From: Betaproteobacteria bacterium
GTDB lineage: Bacteria > Pseudomonadota > Gammaproteobacteria > Burkholderiales > Burkholderiaceae_C
DNA: 6,167 nucleotides
Assembly (NCBI GenBank): GCA_005884255.1
Contig: VBDL01000441.1
Coordinates: 1-6,167 of the forward strand
Reading direction: 5' to 3'
The notes under the pieces are model-generated. The model was given only the letters and a program-made list of their open reading frames with translations. It had not been told where the DNA came from and ran no database searches. Positions 1 through 6,167 of this stretch are shown one piece after another (within the stretch, counting starts at the first letter, position 1; every line of letters begins with the position of its first letter). Both the position numbers and the translations under genes were made by a program.

Positions 1-3000
1 TGGACTGGCGCTGGCGCGAGCTGCCCGCCGACGCGGGCGCCCGAGCGCGCGCGTTCGATGCCGACGCGCGCGGCGAGGTCGAGCAACAGATGCTGACGCT
101 GATGCGCGGCCCGAGCCGCGACGCCGCGCAGCGCATGAGCACGCTGTTCGCCGAACTCGGCGCCGGCGCGCGCGATGCGCAGACCGCCACGTTGTGGGGC
201 CTGGCGGCCGCCTTCTTCGAGGCCCAGGCCGCGGACCTGCTGGCGCCCGATGTCTACGGCAAACGTGTCGCCTCGCGCCTGTTGGCGCAACTGCGCGCCG
301 TCGAGCGCGGCGATGTGCAGCCTTCCGATCGTCTGGCGCAGGACCTGCTCTTCTTCTGCGCCCAATGCCGGGCACCGCGCGACGCGGCCCAGGCGCCGCG
401 CCTGTGGGCCGTGCGCGCGGCCTACGGCCTGCAGCACAGCGCACCGGTGGACTACGAGGCCACGCGTCTCGGCCGTTTCGACCCGGCCCTGATCGCGCAG
501 GCGCGCAAGCGCGTGGCCGGCGCGAAGGACGCATGGTCCGCGGTGGCCGGCGGCGAGCTGCATCGCCTGTCGGGCCTCAACGAGCAATTCAGTCTGGTCG
601 GCGATTCGCTGCAGCGGCTGGTGCCGCAGGGCGACACGCTGGCGCAGGCGCTGCTGGACGCCGGCACGCGCACCGTGCAATCCGCCGATGCCCCGCCGGC
701 GCCGCTGGCGATGGAAGTGGCCACCGGGCTGCTGTACCTCGAGGCGGTGCTCGAGCATGCGGAGTTCGACGATCCGGCGCAGGGTGCGCGCGTGCAGCGC
801 CTGGCTGCACGCATCGCCGCGGTGGCACAGGGCAGCACGCCCGCGCCGCTCGAGCCGTGGATGGAGGAGCTGTACCGCCGCGTCTCCGATCGCCAGACCA
901 TGGGCAGCGTCGTGCAGGAGCTGCGCGGCTCGCTGTCGGAAATCGAGCAGCAGATCGACGCCTACTTCCGCAATCCGGCCGAGCGCACGCTGCTGATCCC
1001 GGTGCCGGGGCAACTGCAGGCGATGCGCGGCGTGCTCTCGGTGCTCGGCATGGATCAGGCCTCGCAAGCCGTGCTGCGCATGCGCGACGAGGTCGATGTG
1101 CTGGCCAACACCGAGGTCGACCCCGCCCGCGCGGCGCAGACCTTCGACCGCCTCGCCGGCAACCTCGGCGCCTTGGGCTTCCTCATCGACATGCTCAGCG
1201 TGCAGCCGCAGACGGCGAAGTCGCTGTTCGTCTTCGATGCCGAGCAGGGCACGCTGAGCCCGGTGATGGGCCGCCAGGCCAAGCCCTCGGGCTTCGGCGC
1301 CCTGACCTTGATCGAGCCGACCGAGATCGTCGAAGCCGCTGCGCCGGTGCCCGCGGCGCCCGCGCTGATCGAGCAGGCGCAGTCGCTGGCGGTGGCTGCG
1401 GCCAGCCCCGACGTGCCGCTGGAAACCATCACGCTGGACCTGGAGCGCCTGTCGCAGAGCGCGCTGCTGTCCGACCAGTCCGTGCTCGCGGCCACCGTGA
1501 GCACCGTGCAATCGGCACTGGACAAGGCCACCGATGCCGACAGCCGGCATGCGGTGCGCGAGGAGCTGGCGCAGGTGATGGTCGACTTCGTCGCCACCGC
1601 GTCCGATGCGTCCACGCTCGAGCCGGAGATCGCGACGTTGCGTGCCACGCCGGTGCCGCCGCCGCCAGCCGCCCCGGTGCGGCCCGGCGCCACCGGGCTG
1701 GAAGAAGACGACGAGATGCGCGAGGTCTTCCTCGAGGAAGCCCGCGAGGTGATGCAGAACGCGCACGACGCGATGGGGGTGCTCGCCGACGCGCCGGACA
1801 ACGCCGGCGAGCTGACCACCGTGCGCCGCGCCTTCCACACGCTCAAGGGCAGCTCGCGCATGGTCGGCTTCAAGGACTTCGGCGAAGCCGCCTGGGCCTT
1901 CGAGCAGCTGTACAACGCCCGCCTGGCCGACGCGCCGCGCGCCGACGCGCCGCTGATGCAGCTGACGCTCGATGCGCTGGCCTACCTCGGCGACTGGGTC
2001 GATGCGCTGGCCGCGCGCCGCGACGGTGGCCACGATGCGCACGCGGTGAAGGCCGCGGCCGATGCGCTGCGCCTGGAGGGCCGTTCGCTGGCGCTGCCGC
2101 TGCCCGGCCAGGGCGCCGTGCCGCAACCGCCGGCGCCGGTGGAGCCGATCGAGATTCCGGTGGCCATTGCGATCGAAGCGCCGGCCGAAGAGCCGATCGA
2201 TGCGCCGACGCTGGTGTTGAGCCAGCCGATCGCCTTGCCCGAGCCGGTGATCGAGTTTTCGCTCGATCTACCGAACGAGGAGCCGCTTGAGGCCGCCGCC
2301 GCGCTGGATCTGGAGCTGGCCGCGCCGCCGGCCGAGCCGGTGATCGAGCCCCTGATGCCGGCAGCCCTGCCGGCACCGGAGGTGCAAGAGCTCTCCTTCG
2401 AGCTGGACCTGCGCGCGCTGGACGAGGCACCTGCGCCCATCGTCGAGACGCCGCCGGAACCCGAGCCGGCGCCGGTGCTGTTCGATCTGAGCGACGTGCC
2501 CGCCGTCGACGCGGCGGCCGAAGTCGCCAACGACGATATCGATCTCGAGCAGGTCAAGGTTGTCGGCGAGCTGCGCATCGGCATCCCGCTGTTCAACATC
2601 TTCCTCAACGAGGCCGACGAGCAGTCGCGCCGCCTGAGCACCGAGCTGGCCGAATGGGCGCTCGAGCTGCACCGCCCGGTGGGCGAGACGGCGGTCGCAC
2701 TGGCGCATTCGCTGGCCGGCAATTCGGCCACGGTCGGCTTCTCCGATCTGTCGCAGCTGGCGCGCTCGCTCGAGCATGCGCTGATGCGCTCGCAGGCCAT
2801 CGGCTTCGGCGATGGCGGCGAGGCACGCCTGTTCGTCGAGGTGGCCGACGAGCTGCGCCGCCTGCTGCACCAGTTCGCCGCCGGCTTCCTGAGGAGCCCG
2901 CCGCCGGAGCTGCTGCAGCGCCTGGCCGAGCACGAGTTCGAAGCGGCGCACCGCATGGAGCGGCAAACCGCCGAGGCCAGCGATTCGGGCGCGATGCCGC

Positions 3001-5603
3001 TCGTCGCCGCGGAGCCACCGCCAGCCGTCGAACTGCCGGTACTCGTCGTGCCCGCCGACTTCGCACCGACCACCGGCGACGAGCTGCCCGCGGTCGAGAC
3101 GCTGGAGGCGCACGCCGAGCACGCGCGCCCCGACGCGCTGGACAACACCGACGACATCGATGCGATCGACGCGGTGGACGCCGAGCTGTTCCCGATCTTC
3201 GAGGAAGAGGGCCAGGAGTTGCTGCCGCAACTCGCTTCGCAGGTGCGCGACTGGCTGCGCCGTCCCGGCGATGCCGCGGGCCCGACGGCCTGCATGCGCA
3301 CGCTGCACACGCTCAAGGGCGGCGCGCGGCTGGCCGGCGCGATGCGCCTGGGCGAGATGGCGCACCGCCTGGAAACGAACATCGAGCACCTGCTGGCGCG
3401 CGGCGACGTTCATGCGGCCGACGTCGAGACGCTGCAGATGCGCGTCGATGCGCTGGCCAGCGCCTTCGAGGCGCTGCGCTCGAGCGACGCGCAGGCCTAT
3501 GCCGACGCGTCGGCGCAGGCCGCCGAGGCGCTGCGCGCACAGTTCGCCGCGCCGACGGCGCATGCGCCGCTGGCCGAGCTGAAGCCCATCGAGGCGATCG
3601 ATCCGCTGCTGCGTGAGGCGCCGCCGGTCGCCGAACCGATTGCCGCGCCCACCGCCGACAGCGTGCCGGCCACCACGGCCGACATCGACTGGTCGCGCTT
3701 CGTTGGCCGTGCGCCGACGCTGGCCAACGTGCCGCTGGCCGAGCGCGCCACCGCGCTGGCCGCGCAGGCCGCGGTGCGCGTGCGCGCGCCGCTGCTCGAC
3801 CGCCTGGTCAACCAGGCCGGCGAGGTGTCGATCACGCGCTCGCGCATCGAATCCGACGTGTCGCAGCTCAAGGGCTCGCTCGGGGACCTGACAGAAAACC
3901 TGGAGCGCCTGCGCCGCCAGCTGCGCGACATCGAGCTGCAGGGCGAGACGCAGATCAGCTCGCGCATGGAAGCGGCCAAGGCCGCCGCGCAGGCGTTCGA
4001 CCCGCTGGAGATGGACCGCTTCACGCGCTTCCAGGAACTCACGCGCATGATGGCCGAGTCGGTGAACGACGTGGCCACCGTGCAGCGCAGCCTGCAGCGC
4101 ACCTTGCAGTCGGCCGAAGACGAGCTCGCCGCGCAGGCGCGCCTGACGCGCGACCTGCAGGACGACCTGCTGCGCACGCGCATGGTCGAGTTCGAAGGCA
4201 TGTCCGAGCGCCTGTACCGCGTGGTGCGGCAGGCGGCCAAGGAAACCGGCAAGCACGTGCGGCTGGACATCGTCGGCGGCAGCATCGAAATCGACCGCGG
4301 CGTGCTCGACCGCATGACCGGCTCGTTCGAGCACCTGCTGCGCAACTGCCTGACGCACGGCATCGAGACGCCGGAGCAACGCACGGCCGCCGGCAAGGAG
4401 GCCACCGGCCTGATCGTCGTCGCGCTCACGCATGAAGGCAACGAAGTGGCCATCGAGTTCCGCGACGATGGCCGTGGGCTCGACCTGCTGGCGATCCGCG
4501 ACAAGGCGGTTGCGCAAGGCCTGATCGAAGCCGGCAAGGAATACAGCGACGCCGAGCTGGCCGACCTGATCTTCAAGCCCGGCTTCAGCACGGCCAGCGC
4601 GGTGACCGAGCTGGCCGGCCGCGGCATCGGCATGGACGTGGTGCGCGCTGAAGTCAACGCGATGGGCGGCCGCATCGAAACCGCCACCGCCATCGGCAAG
4701 GGCACCAGCTTCAAGCTCGTGCTGCCGCTGACCACGGCGGTGACGCAGGTGGTGATGCTGCGCTGCGGCGAGACGACGCTCGCCGTGCCGTCGACACTGA
4801 TCGAGATCGTGCGCCGCGCCAAGCCTGACGAGATCGCGCAGTGCTATGCCAGCGGCACCTACACGCTGGGCGACGTGGCGCTGCCCTTCTTCTGGCTCGG
4901 TGCGCTGCTGCAAGGTAGCGGCCGCGGCGCGGAAGGCGGCCGCAGCCTGCCGGTGGTGGTGATCCGCAGCGCGGCTCAGCGCATTGCGCTGCACGTCGAC
5001 GAAGTGCTGGGCAACCAGGAAGTGGTGGTGAAGAACCTCGGGCCGCAGCTGTCGCGGCTGCCCGGTCTGGCCGGCATGACGCTGCTCGCTTCCGGCGCCG
5101 TGGCGCTGATCTACAACCCGGTGGCGCTGGCCACGCTGTACGGCGACACGGCGCGCGCGCTGATGATCGAAGCGCAGACCAGGCCGCAACTGGAGGCCGG
5201 CCCGGCGGAAGCGCCGGTGGTGCAGGCGCCGCTGGTGCTGGTGGTCGACGATTCGCTCACCGTGCGCCGTGTCACGCAGCGCATGCTGGTGCGTGAGGGC
5301 TACCGCGTCTCGCTCGCGAAGGACGGCCTCGAGGCGCTCGAGCGCCTGGCGGAGGAGCGCCCGGCGGTGCTGCTGTCGGACATCGAGATGCCGCGCATGG
5401 ACGGCTTCGACCTGGTGCGCAATGTCCGCGGCGACAAGCAGCTGTCGGACCTGCCGGTGATCATGATCACCTCGCGCATCGCGCAAAAGCACCGCGACGT
5501 GGCCAGCGAGCTCGGCGTCGACCACTACCTGGGCAAGCCCTACTCCGAAGAGGACCTGCTGGCCCTGGTCAGCCGCTATGCTGGGGCCGCCGTGGCTGTG
5601 TGA
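1..5603 (+). CDS. chpA: ChpA/PilL-type hybrid chemosensory histidine kinase (5' end outside window)
   Basis: This is a cytoplasmic CheA-like kinase of the Pil-Chp pathway, which in known members takes signals from the receptor PilJ through CheW-like adaptors and phosphorylates the response regulators PilG and PilH to control type IV pilus twitching. Domains in order are: a degenerate N-terminal region (about 1-395), Hpt domains with His583, His873 and His1073, a P3-like helical region (about 1228-1365), a CheA ATPase (about 1365-1547), a CheW-like domain (about 1548-1690) and a receiver (about 1713-1837). Several Hpt domains plus a C-terminal receiver distinguish ChpA/PilL from flagellar CheA, which has one Hpt and no receiver. 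The frame is open upstream of the ATG at 90 back to codon 3-5, and those 29 codons begin with a DWRW sequence that I recall from inside betaproteobacterial homologues. The real start is therefore probably 150 or more codons upstream. The family call is firm; the exact symbol is less so. Confidence 0.93.
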   Translation, partial: DWRWRELPADAGARARAFDADARGEVEQQMLTLMRGPSRDAAQRMSTLFAELGAGARDAQTATLWGLAAAFFEAQAADLLAPDVYGKRVASRLLAQLRAVERGDVQPSDRLAQDLLFFCAQCRAPRDAAQAPRLWAVRAAYGLQHSAPVDYEATRLGRFDPALIAQARKRVAGAKDAWSAVAGGELHRLSGLNEQFSLVGDSLQRLVPQGDTLAQALLDAGTRTVQSADAPPAPLAMEVATGLLYLEAVLEHAEFDDPAQGARVQRLAARIAAVAQGSTPAPLEPWMEELYRRVSDRQTMGSVVQELRGSLSEIEQQIDAYFRNPAERTLLIPVPGQLQAMRGVLSVLGMDQASQAVLRMRDEVDVLANTEVDPARAAQTFDRLAGNLGALGFLIDMLSVQPQTAKSLFVFDAEQGTLSPVMGRQAKPSGFGALTLIEPTEIVEAAAPVPAAPALIEQAQSLAVAAASPDVPLETITLDLERLSQSALLSDQSVLAATVSTVQSALDKATDADSRHAVREELAQVMVDFVATASDASTLEPEIATLRATPVPPPPAAPVRPGATGLEEDDEMREVFLEEAREVMQNAHDAMGVLADAPDNAGELTTVRRAFHTLKGSSRMVGFKDFGEAAWAFEQLYNARLADAPRADAPLMQLTLDALAYLGDWVDALAARRDGGHDAHAVKAAADALRLEGRSLALPLPGQGAVPQPPAPVEPIEIPVAIAIEAPAEEPIDAPTLVLSQPIALPEPVIEFSLDLPNEEPLEAAAALDLELAAPPAEPVIEPLMPAALPAPEVQELSFELDLRALDEAPAPIVETPPEPEPAPVLFDLSDVPAVDAAAEVANDDIDLEQVKVVGELRIGIPLFNIFLNEADEQSRRLSTELAEWALELHRPVGETAVALAHSLAGNSATVGFSDLSQLARSLEHALMRSQAIGFGDGGEARLFVEVADELRRLLHQFAAGFLRSPPPELLQRLAEHEFEAAHRMERQTAEASDSGAMPLVAAEPPPAVELPVLVVPADFAPTTGDELPAVETLEAHAEHARPDALDNTDDIDAIDAVDAELFPIFEEEGQELLPQLASQVRDWLRRPGDAAGPTACMRTLHTLKGGARLAGAMRLGEMAHRLETNIEHLLARGDVHAADVETLQMRVDALASAFEALRSSDAQAYADASAQAAEALRAQFAAPTAHAPLAELKPIEAIDPLLREAPPVAEPIAAPTADSVPATTADIDWSRFVGRAPTLANVPLAERATALAAQAAVRVRAPLLDRLVNQAGEVSITRSRIESDVSQLKGSLGDLTENLERLRRQLRDIELQGETQISSRMEAAKAAAQAFDPLEMDRFTRFQELTRMMAESVNDVATVQRSLQRTLQSAEDELAAQARLTRDLQDDLLRTRMVEFEGMSERLYRVVRQAAKETGKHVRLDIVGGSIEIDRGVLDRMTGSFEHLLRNCLTHGIETPEQRTAAGKEATGLIVVALTHEGNEVAIEFRDDGRGLDLLAIRDKAVAQGLIEAGKEYSDAELADLIFKPGFSTASAVTELAGRGIGMDVVRAEVNAMGGRIETATAIGKGTSFKLVLPLTTAVTQVVMLRCGETTLAVPSTLIEIVRRAKPDEIAQCYASGTYTLGDVALPFFWLGALLQGSGRGAEGGRSLPVVVIRSAAQRIALHVDEVLGNQEVVVKNLGPQLSRLPGLAGMTLLASGAVALIYNPVALATLYGDTARALMIEAQTRPQLEAGPAEAPVVQAPLVLVVDDSLTVRRVTQRMLVREGYRVSLAKDGLEALERLAEERPAVLLSDIEMPRMDGFDLVRNVRGDKQLSDLPVIMITSRIAQKHRDVASELGVDHYLGKPYSEEDLLALVSRYAGAAVAV
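3..1274 (+). other. Degenerate N-terminal Hpt-like region of ChpA (FimL-like)
   Basis: This Ala/Leu-rich helical region precedes the first canonical Hpt domain. Two places fit the spacing of the Hpt motif HxxKG without the His. EVATG has Glu209 where His would be (codon 714-716). QAMRG has Gln310 there (codon 1017-1019) and continues GVLSVLGM, paralleling the GSSRMVGF that follows the real site at His583. In Pseudomonas, FimL is known to resemble the ChpA N-terminus and to lack phosphorylation sites. A binding or scaffold role, rather than phosphotransfer, is inferred. The Gln310 alignment is the stronger of the two; the Glu209 one is tentative. Confidence 0.55.
1707..2039 (+). other. Hpt domain 1 of ChpA (canonical, His583)
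   Basis: An acidic helix start (EEDDEMREVFLEEA) leads into the motif FHTLKGSSRMVGF, a textbook HxxKG phosphotransfer site with His583 at codon 1836-1838 and Lys586. The following helix (FGEAAWAFEQLYN) matches the fourth helix of an Hpt bundle. It is expected to be phosphorylated by the ATPase domain of the same polypeptide or its dimer partner, or to exchange phosphate with a receiver. About 130 residues of Ala/Pro/Val-rich linker separate it from the N-terminal region. Confidence 0.9.
2067..2540 (+). other. Pro/Ala/Glu-rich interdomain linker with recurrent F-x-L-D-L-like motifs
   Basis: About 158 residues between Hpt 1 and Hpt 2 are dominated by Pro, Ala and Glu and look disordered. Within it, short acidic/hydrophobic cores recur: FSLDL (723-727), LDLEL (739-743), FELDL (770-774) and FDLSD (798-802). 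Such linkers are normal in multi-Hpt kinases, where they let distant Hpt domains reach the ATPase. The recurring motif may be compositional or may be a docking element. Confidence 0.6.
2541..2966 (+). other. Hpt domain 2 of ChpA (non-canonical, His873, no motif Lys)
   Basis: A helical bundle begins near VKVVGELRIGIPLFNIFLNEADEQS. Its phospho-acceptor motif reads AHSLAGNSATVGF, with His873 at codon 2706-2708. The lysine of HxxKG is replaced by Ala876. The rest of the fold signature (the Gly, the VGF and the following helix SDLSQLARSLEHAL) is kept. The His suggests phosphorylation may still occur, but altered reactivity is inferred from loss of the Lys that normally sits beside it. Confidence 0.8.
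3171..3545 (+). other. Hpt domain 3 of ChpA (canonical, His1073)
   Basis: The domain opens with an acidic run (DAIDAVDAELFPIFEEEG) and carries the motif LHTLKGGARLAGA, with His1073 at codon 3306-3308 and Lys1076. The following helix is RLGEMAHRLETNIEHLL. It is the Hpt nearest the catalytic core, separated from it by a linker of roughly 75 residues, so it is a good candidate for the primary autophosphorylation substrate, by analogy with P1 of CheA. Confidence 0.88.
3771..5160 (+). other. CheA-like catalytic core of ChpA: P3, ATPase and CheW-like domains
   Basis: The P3-like region starts at RVRAPLLDRLVNQAGEV and includes the long helices typical of the Pil-Chp family (FDPLEMDRFTRFQELTRMM) before RTRMVEF. 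The ATPase has an N box HLLRNCLTHGIE (His1415, Asn1419, His1423), a G1 box DDGRG (1459-1463), an F box FKPGFS (from 1495) and a G2 box GRGIGMD (1510-1516), so the ATP-binding elements are present. The CheA N box usually reads DHGIE; here the Asp is Thr1422. The CheW-like domain from about 1548 would couple the kinase to CheW-type adaptors and the PilJ-type receptor array. Confidence 0.92.
5226..5603 (+). other. C-terminal CheY-like receiver domain of ChpA
   Basis: The domain begins APLVLVVDDSLTVRR. All key receiver residues are visible: the acidic pair Asp1720-Asp1721, phospho-acceptor Asp1764 in LLSDIEMPRMDGF, Thr1794 in MITSR and Lys1816 in GKPY. It should therefore accept phosphate, from an Hpt of the same protein or another, and may act as a phosphate sink or relay step. 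Translation ends at TGA 5601-5603. Confidence 0.93.
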
Positions 5604-5612
5604 TCTGTGATC
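5599..5612 (+). repeat. Perfect 7-bp tandem repeat across the chpA stop codon
   Basis: TGTGATC is repeated twice back to back. The first copy covers the TGA stop at 5601-5603 and the second lies in the 14-base gap before the next ATG. Loss of one copy would recreate GTG TGA and leave the kinase unchanged, but would shorten the gap to 7 bases. It may be chance. Confidence 0.8.
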
Positions 5613-5617
5613 CCGCG

Positions 5618-6167
5618 ATGTCCCCGCTTGCCGACCGCCTTGCCGAACTGACTGGCTTTCGCGACCGTGATGTACTCGATGTCACGCTGGTGGGTGCGCT
5701 TCGCGATCTGCTGTCGCCGCAGTCGGTGGCCATCCACCGCTGCGTCGGCGAGCCCGGCAACGAGCGCTGGCTGACGCGGGCGCGCTTGGGCGCCGATGAC
5801 GTGGCCGCCACCTCCGACCCCGCCTGGCTCGAGCTGGAAAGCCTGCCGCCGCTGGACACGCAGCCGGTGCGCCGCGACTGCCTGCGCCTGCAGGAGATCG
5901 TCGACGTCTCGCAGCCGCATGCCCACCTGACGCTGTTCCCGCTCACGTCCGACCGCGAGGCGGTCGGCGTCGTCGAGGTCGAGACCGCCACGCCGATGAG
6001 CGCCGACGACCGGCGCCTGGTGTGCAGCATCCTGCGCATCTACCGCAACTTCCAGGGCCTGCTCGACTACAGCGAGCGCGACACGCTGACCGGCCTGCTC
6101 AACCGCAAGACCTTCGACGAGTCGTTCCTCAAGTCTGCCGCGCCGCTGCCGCAACTCGCCGACCACG
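5618..6167 (+). CDS. GAF-GGDEF protein, probable diguanylate cyclase (3' end outside window)
   Basis: The visible 183 codons start MSPLADRLAELTGFRDRDV and contain no stop. Residues about 10-140 look like a GAF-type sensor: alternating strands and helices, with a late LTLFPL...EAVGVVEVE strand pair typical of the fold. A connecting helix (DDRRLVCSILRIYRNF) leads to YSERDTLTGLLNRKTFD (from residue 151), the signature opening of a GGDEF domain (DxLTGLxNRxxF). GGDEF enzymes make cyclic di-GMP from two GTP. The GG(D/E)EF active site itself lies past the window edge, so activity cannot be judged, and a following EAL domain cannot be excluded. No signal peptide or membrane segment is seen, so it is probably cytoplasmic. 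ATG 5618 lies 14 bases after the kinase stop with no clear Shine-Dalgarno sequence, so translational coupling is plausible. GTG 5600, overlapping the stop, is an alternative start. Confidence 0.85.
   Translation, partial: MSPLADRLAELTGFRDRDVLDVTLVGALRDLLSPQSVAIHRCVGEPGNERWLTRARLGADDVAATSDPAWLELESLPPLDTQPVRRDCLRLQEIVDVSQPHAHLTLFPLTSDREAVGVVEVETATPMSADDRRLVCSILRIYRNFQGLLDYSERDTLTGLLNRKTFDESFLKSAAPLPQLADH

Larger units (their letters stand above)
1836..3320 (+). repeat. Pair of exact 15-bp direct repeats at the Hpt 1 and Hpt 3 active sites
   Basis: The sequence CACACGCTCAAGGGC occurs at 1836-1850 and again at 3306-3320, encoding HTLKG in both Hpt domains. The copies are 1470 bases (490 codons) apart and in the same frame. 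The match reflects the shared protein motif plus strong codon bias, and identity falls off immediately on both sides. Confidence 0.85.

Noticed and set aside
194..2290. 698-codon plus-strand open frame overlapping the kinase
   Set aside because: An Arg/Ala/Gly-rich out-of-frame translation typical of high-GC shadows, with no motif; the kinase frame explains the sequence.
1982..3382. 466-codon minus-strand open frame rich in Ser, Ala and Arg
   Set aside because: Low-complexity shadow of the kinase linkers and Hpt 2; no domain, no ribosome binding site, and wholly antisense to a well-supported gene.
2268..5525. Very long open frame of 1085 codons on the minus strand, antisense to the kinase
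   Set aside because: In very GC-rich coding DNA stop codons are rare on the opposite strand. The translation is rich in His, Arg, Gln and Ala with no recognisable domain, while the plus strand encodes unmistakable CheA, Hpt and receiver motifs throughout.
5599..5612. Possible CRP-type binding site, because TGTGA appears twice
   Set aside because: CRP sites are inverted repeats (TGTGA-N6-TCACA). Here the two copies are direct repeats with no TCACA partner, and they sit inside an apparent operon junction.
5601..5640. Terminator between the two genes
   Set aside because: The 14-base gap has no GC-rich stem followed by a T run, and the downstream gene starts immediately.
5576..6166. Minus-strand open frame running across the cyclase gene
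   Set aside because: The plus-strand frame from 5618 holds a clear GGDEF entry motif and a GAF-like region; the minus frame is an antisense shadow with no recognisable features.

Overview
The window comes from a very GC-rich bacterial chromosome; codon third positions are almost all G or C. Two same-strand genes, each cut by a window edge, fill nearly all of it. The protein features point to a betaproteobacterium, probably a Burkholderiales of the Rubrivivax/Leptothrix/Methylibium kind. This placement is inferred from family resemblance and was not tested by a search.

Positions 1-5603 hold most of a giant CheA-like hybrid histidine kinase of the Pil-Chp (type IV pilus) chemosensory family, ChpA/PilL. 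The reading frame is open to the left edge, so the true start lies upstream. Visible parts in order are: a degenerate N-terminal region of Hpt-like bundles without a phospho-acceptor His; three Hpt domains with a His (the middle one lacking the usual HxxKG lysine) separated by Pro/Ala/Glu-rich linkers; a CheA-type dimerisation helix region, ATPase domain and CheW-like domain; and a C-terminal CheY-like receiver with a complete active site.

Fourteen bases after its stop, a second gene starts at 5618 and runs off the right edge. Its visible 183 codons encode a GAF-like sensor region followed by the opening motif of a GGDEF (diguanylate cyclase) domain. The tight spacing and shared strand suggest one operon, which would place a candidate c-di-GMP enzyme next to the type IV pilus kinase. 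No promoter, terminator, RNA gene, mobile element or CRISPR array was seen, and no gene-free stretch exceeds 14 bases.

The basic system is known. The points worth a second look are the kinase-cyclase pairing, the degenerate phosphotransfer sites, a recurrent acidic/hydrophobic motif in one linker, and two short direct repeats. Residue numbers for the kinase count from the ATG at position 90 and serve only as a ruler.
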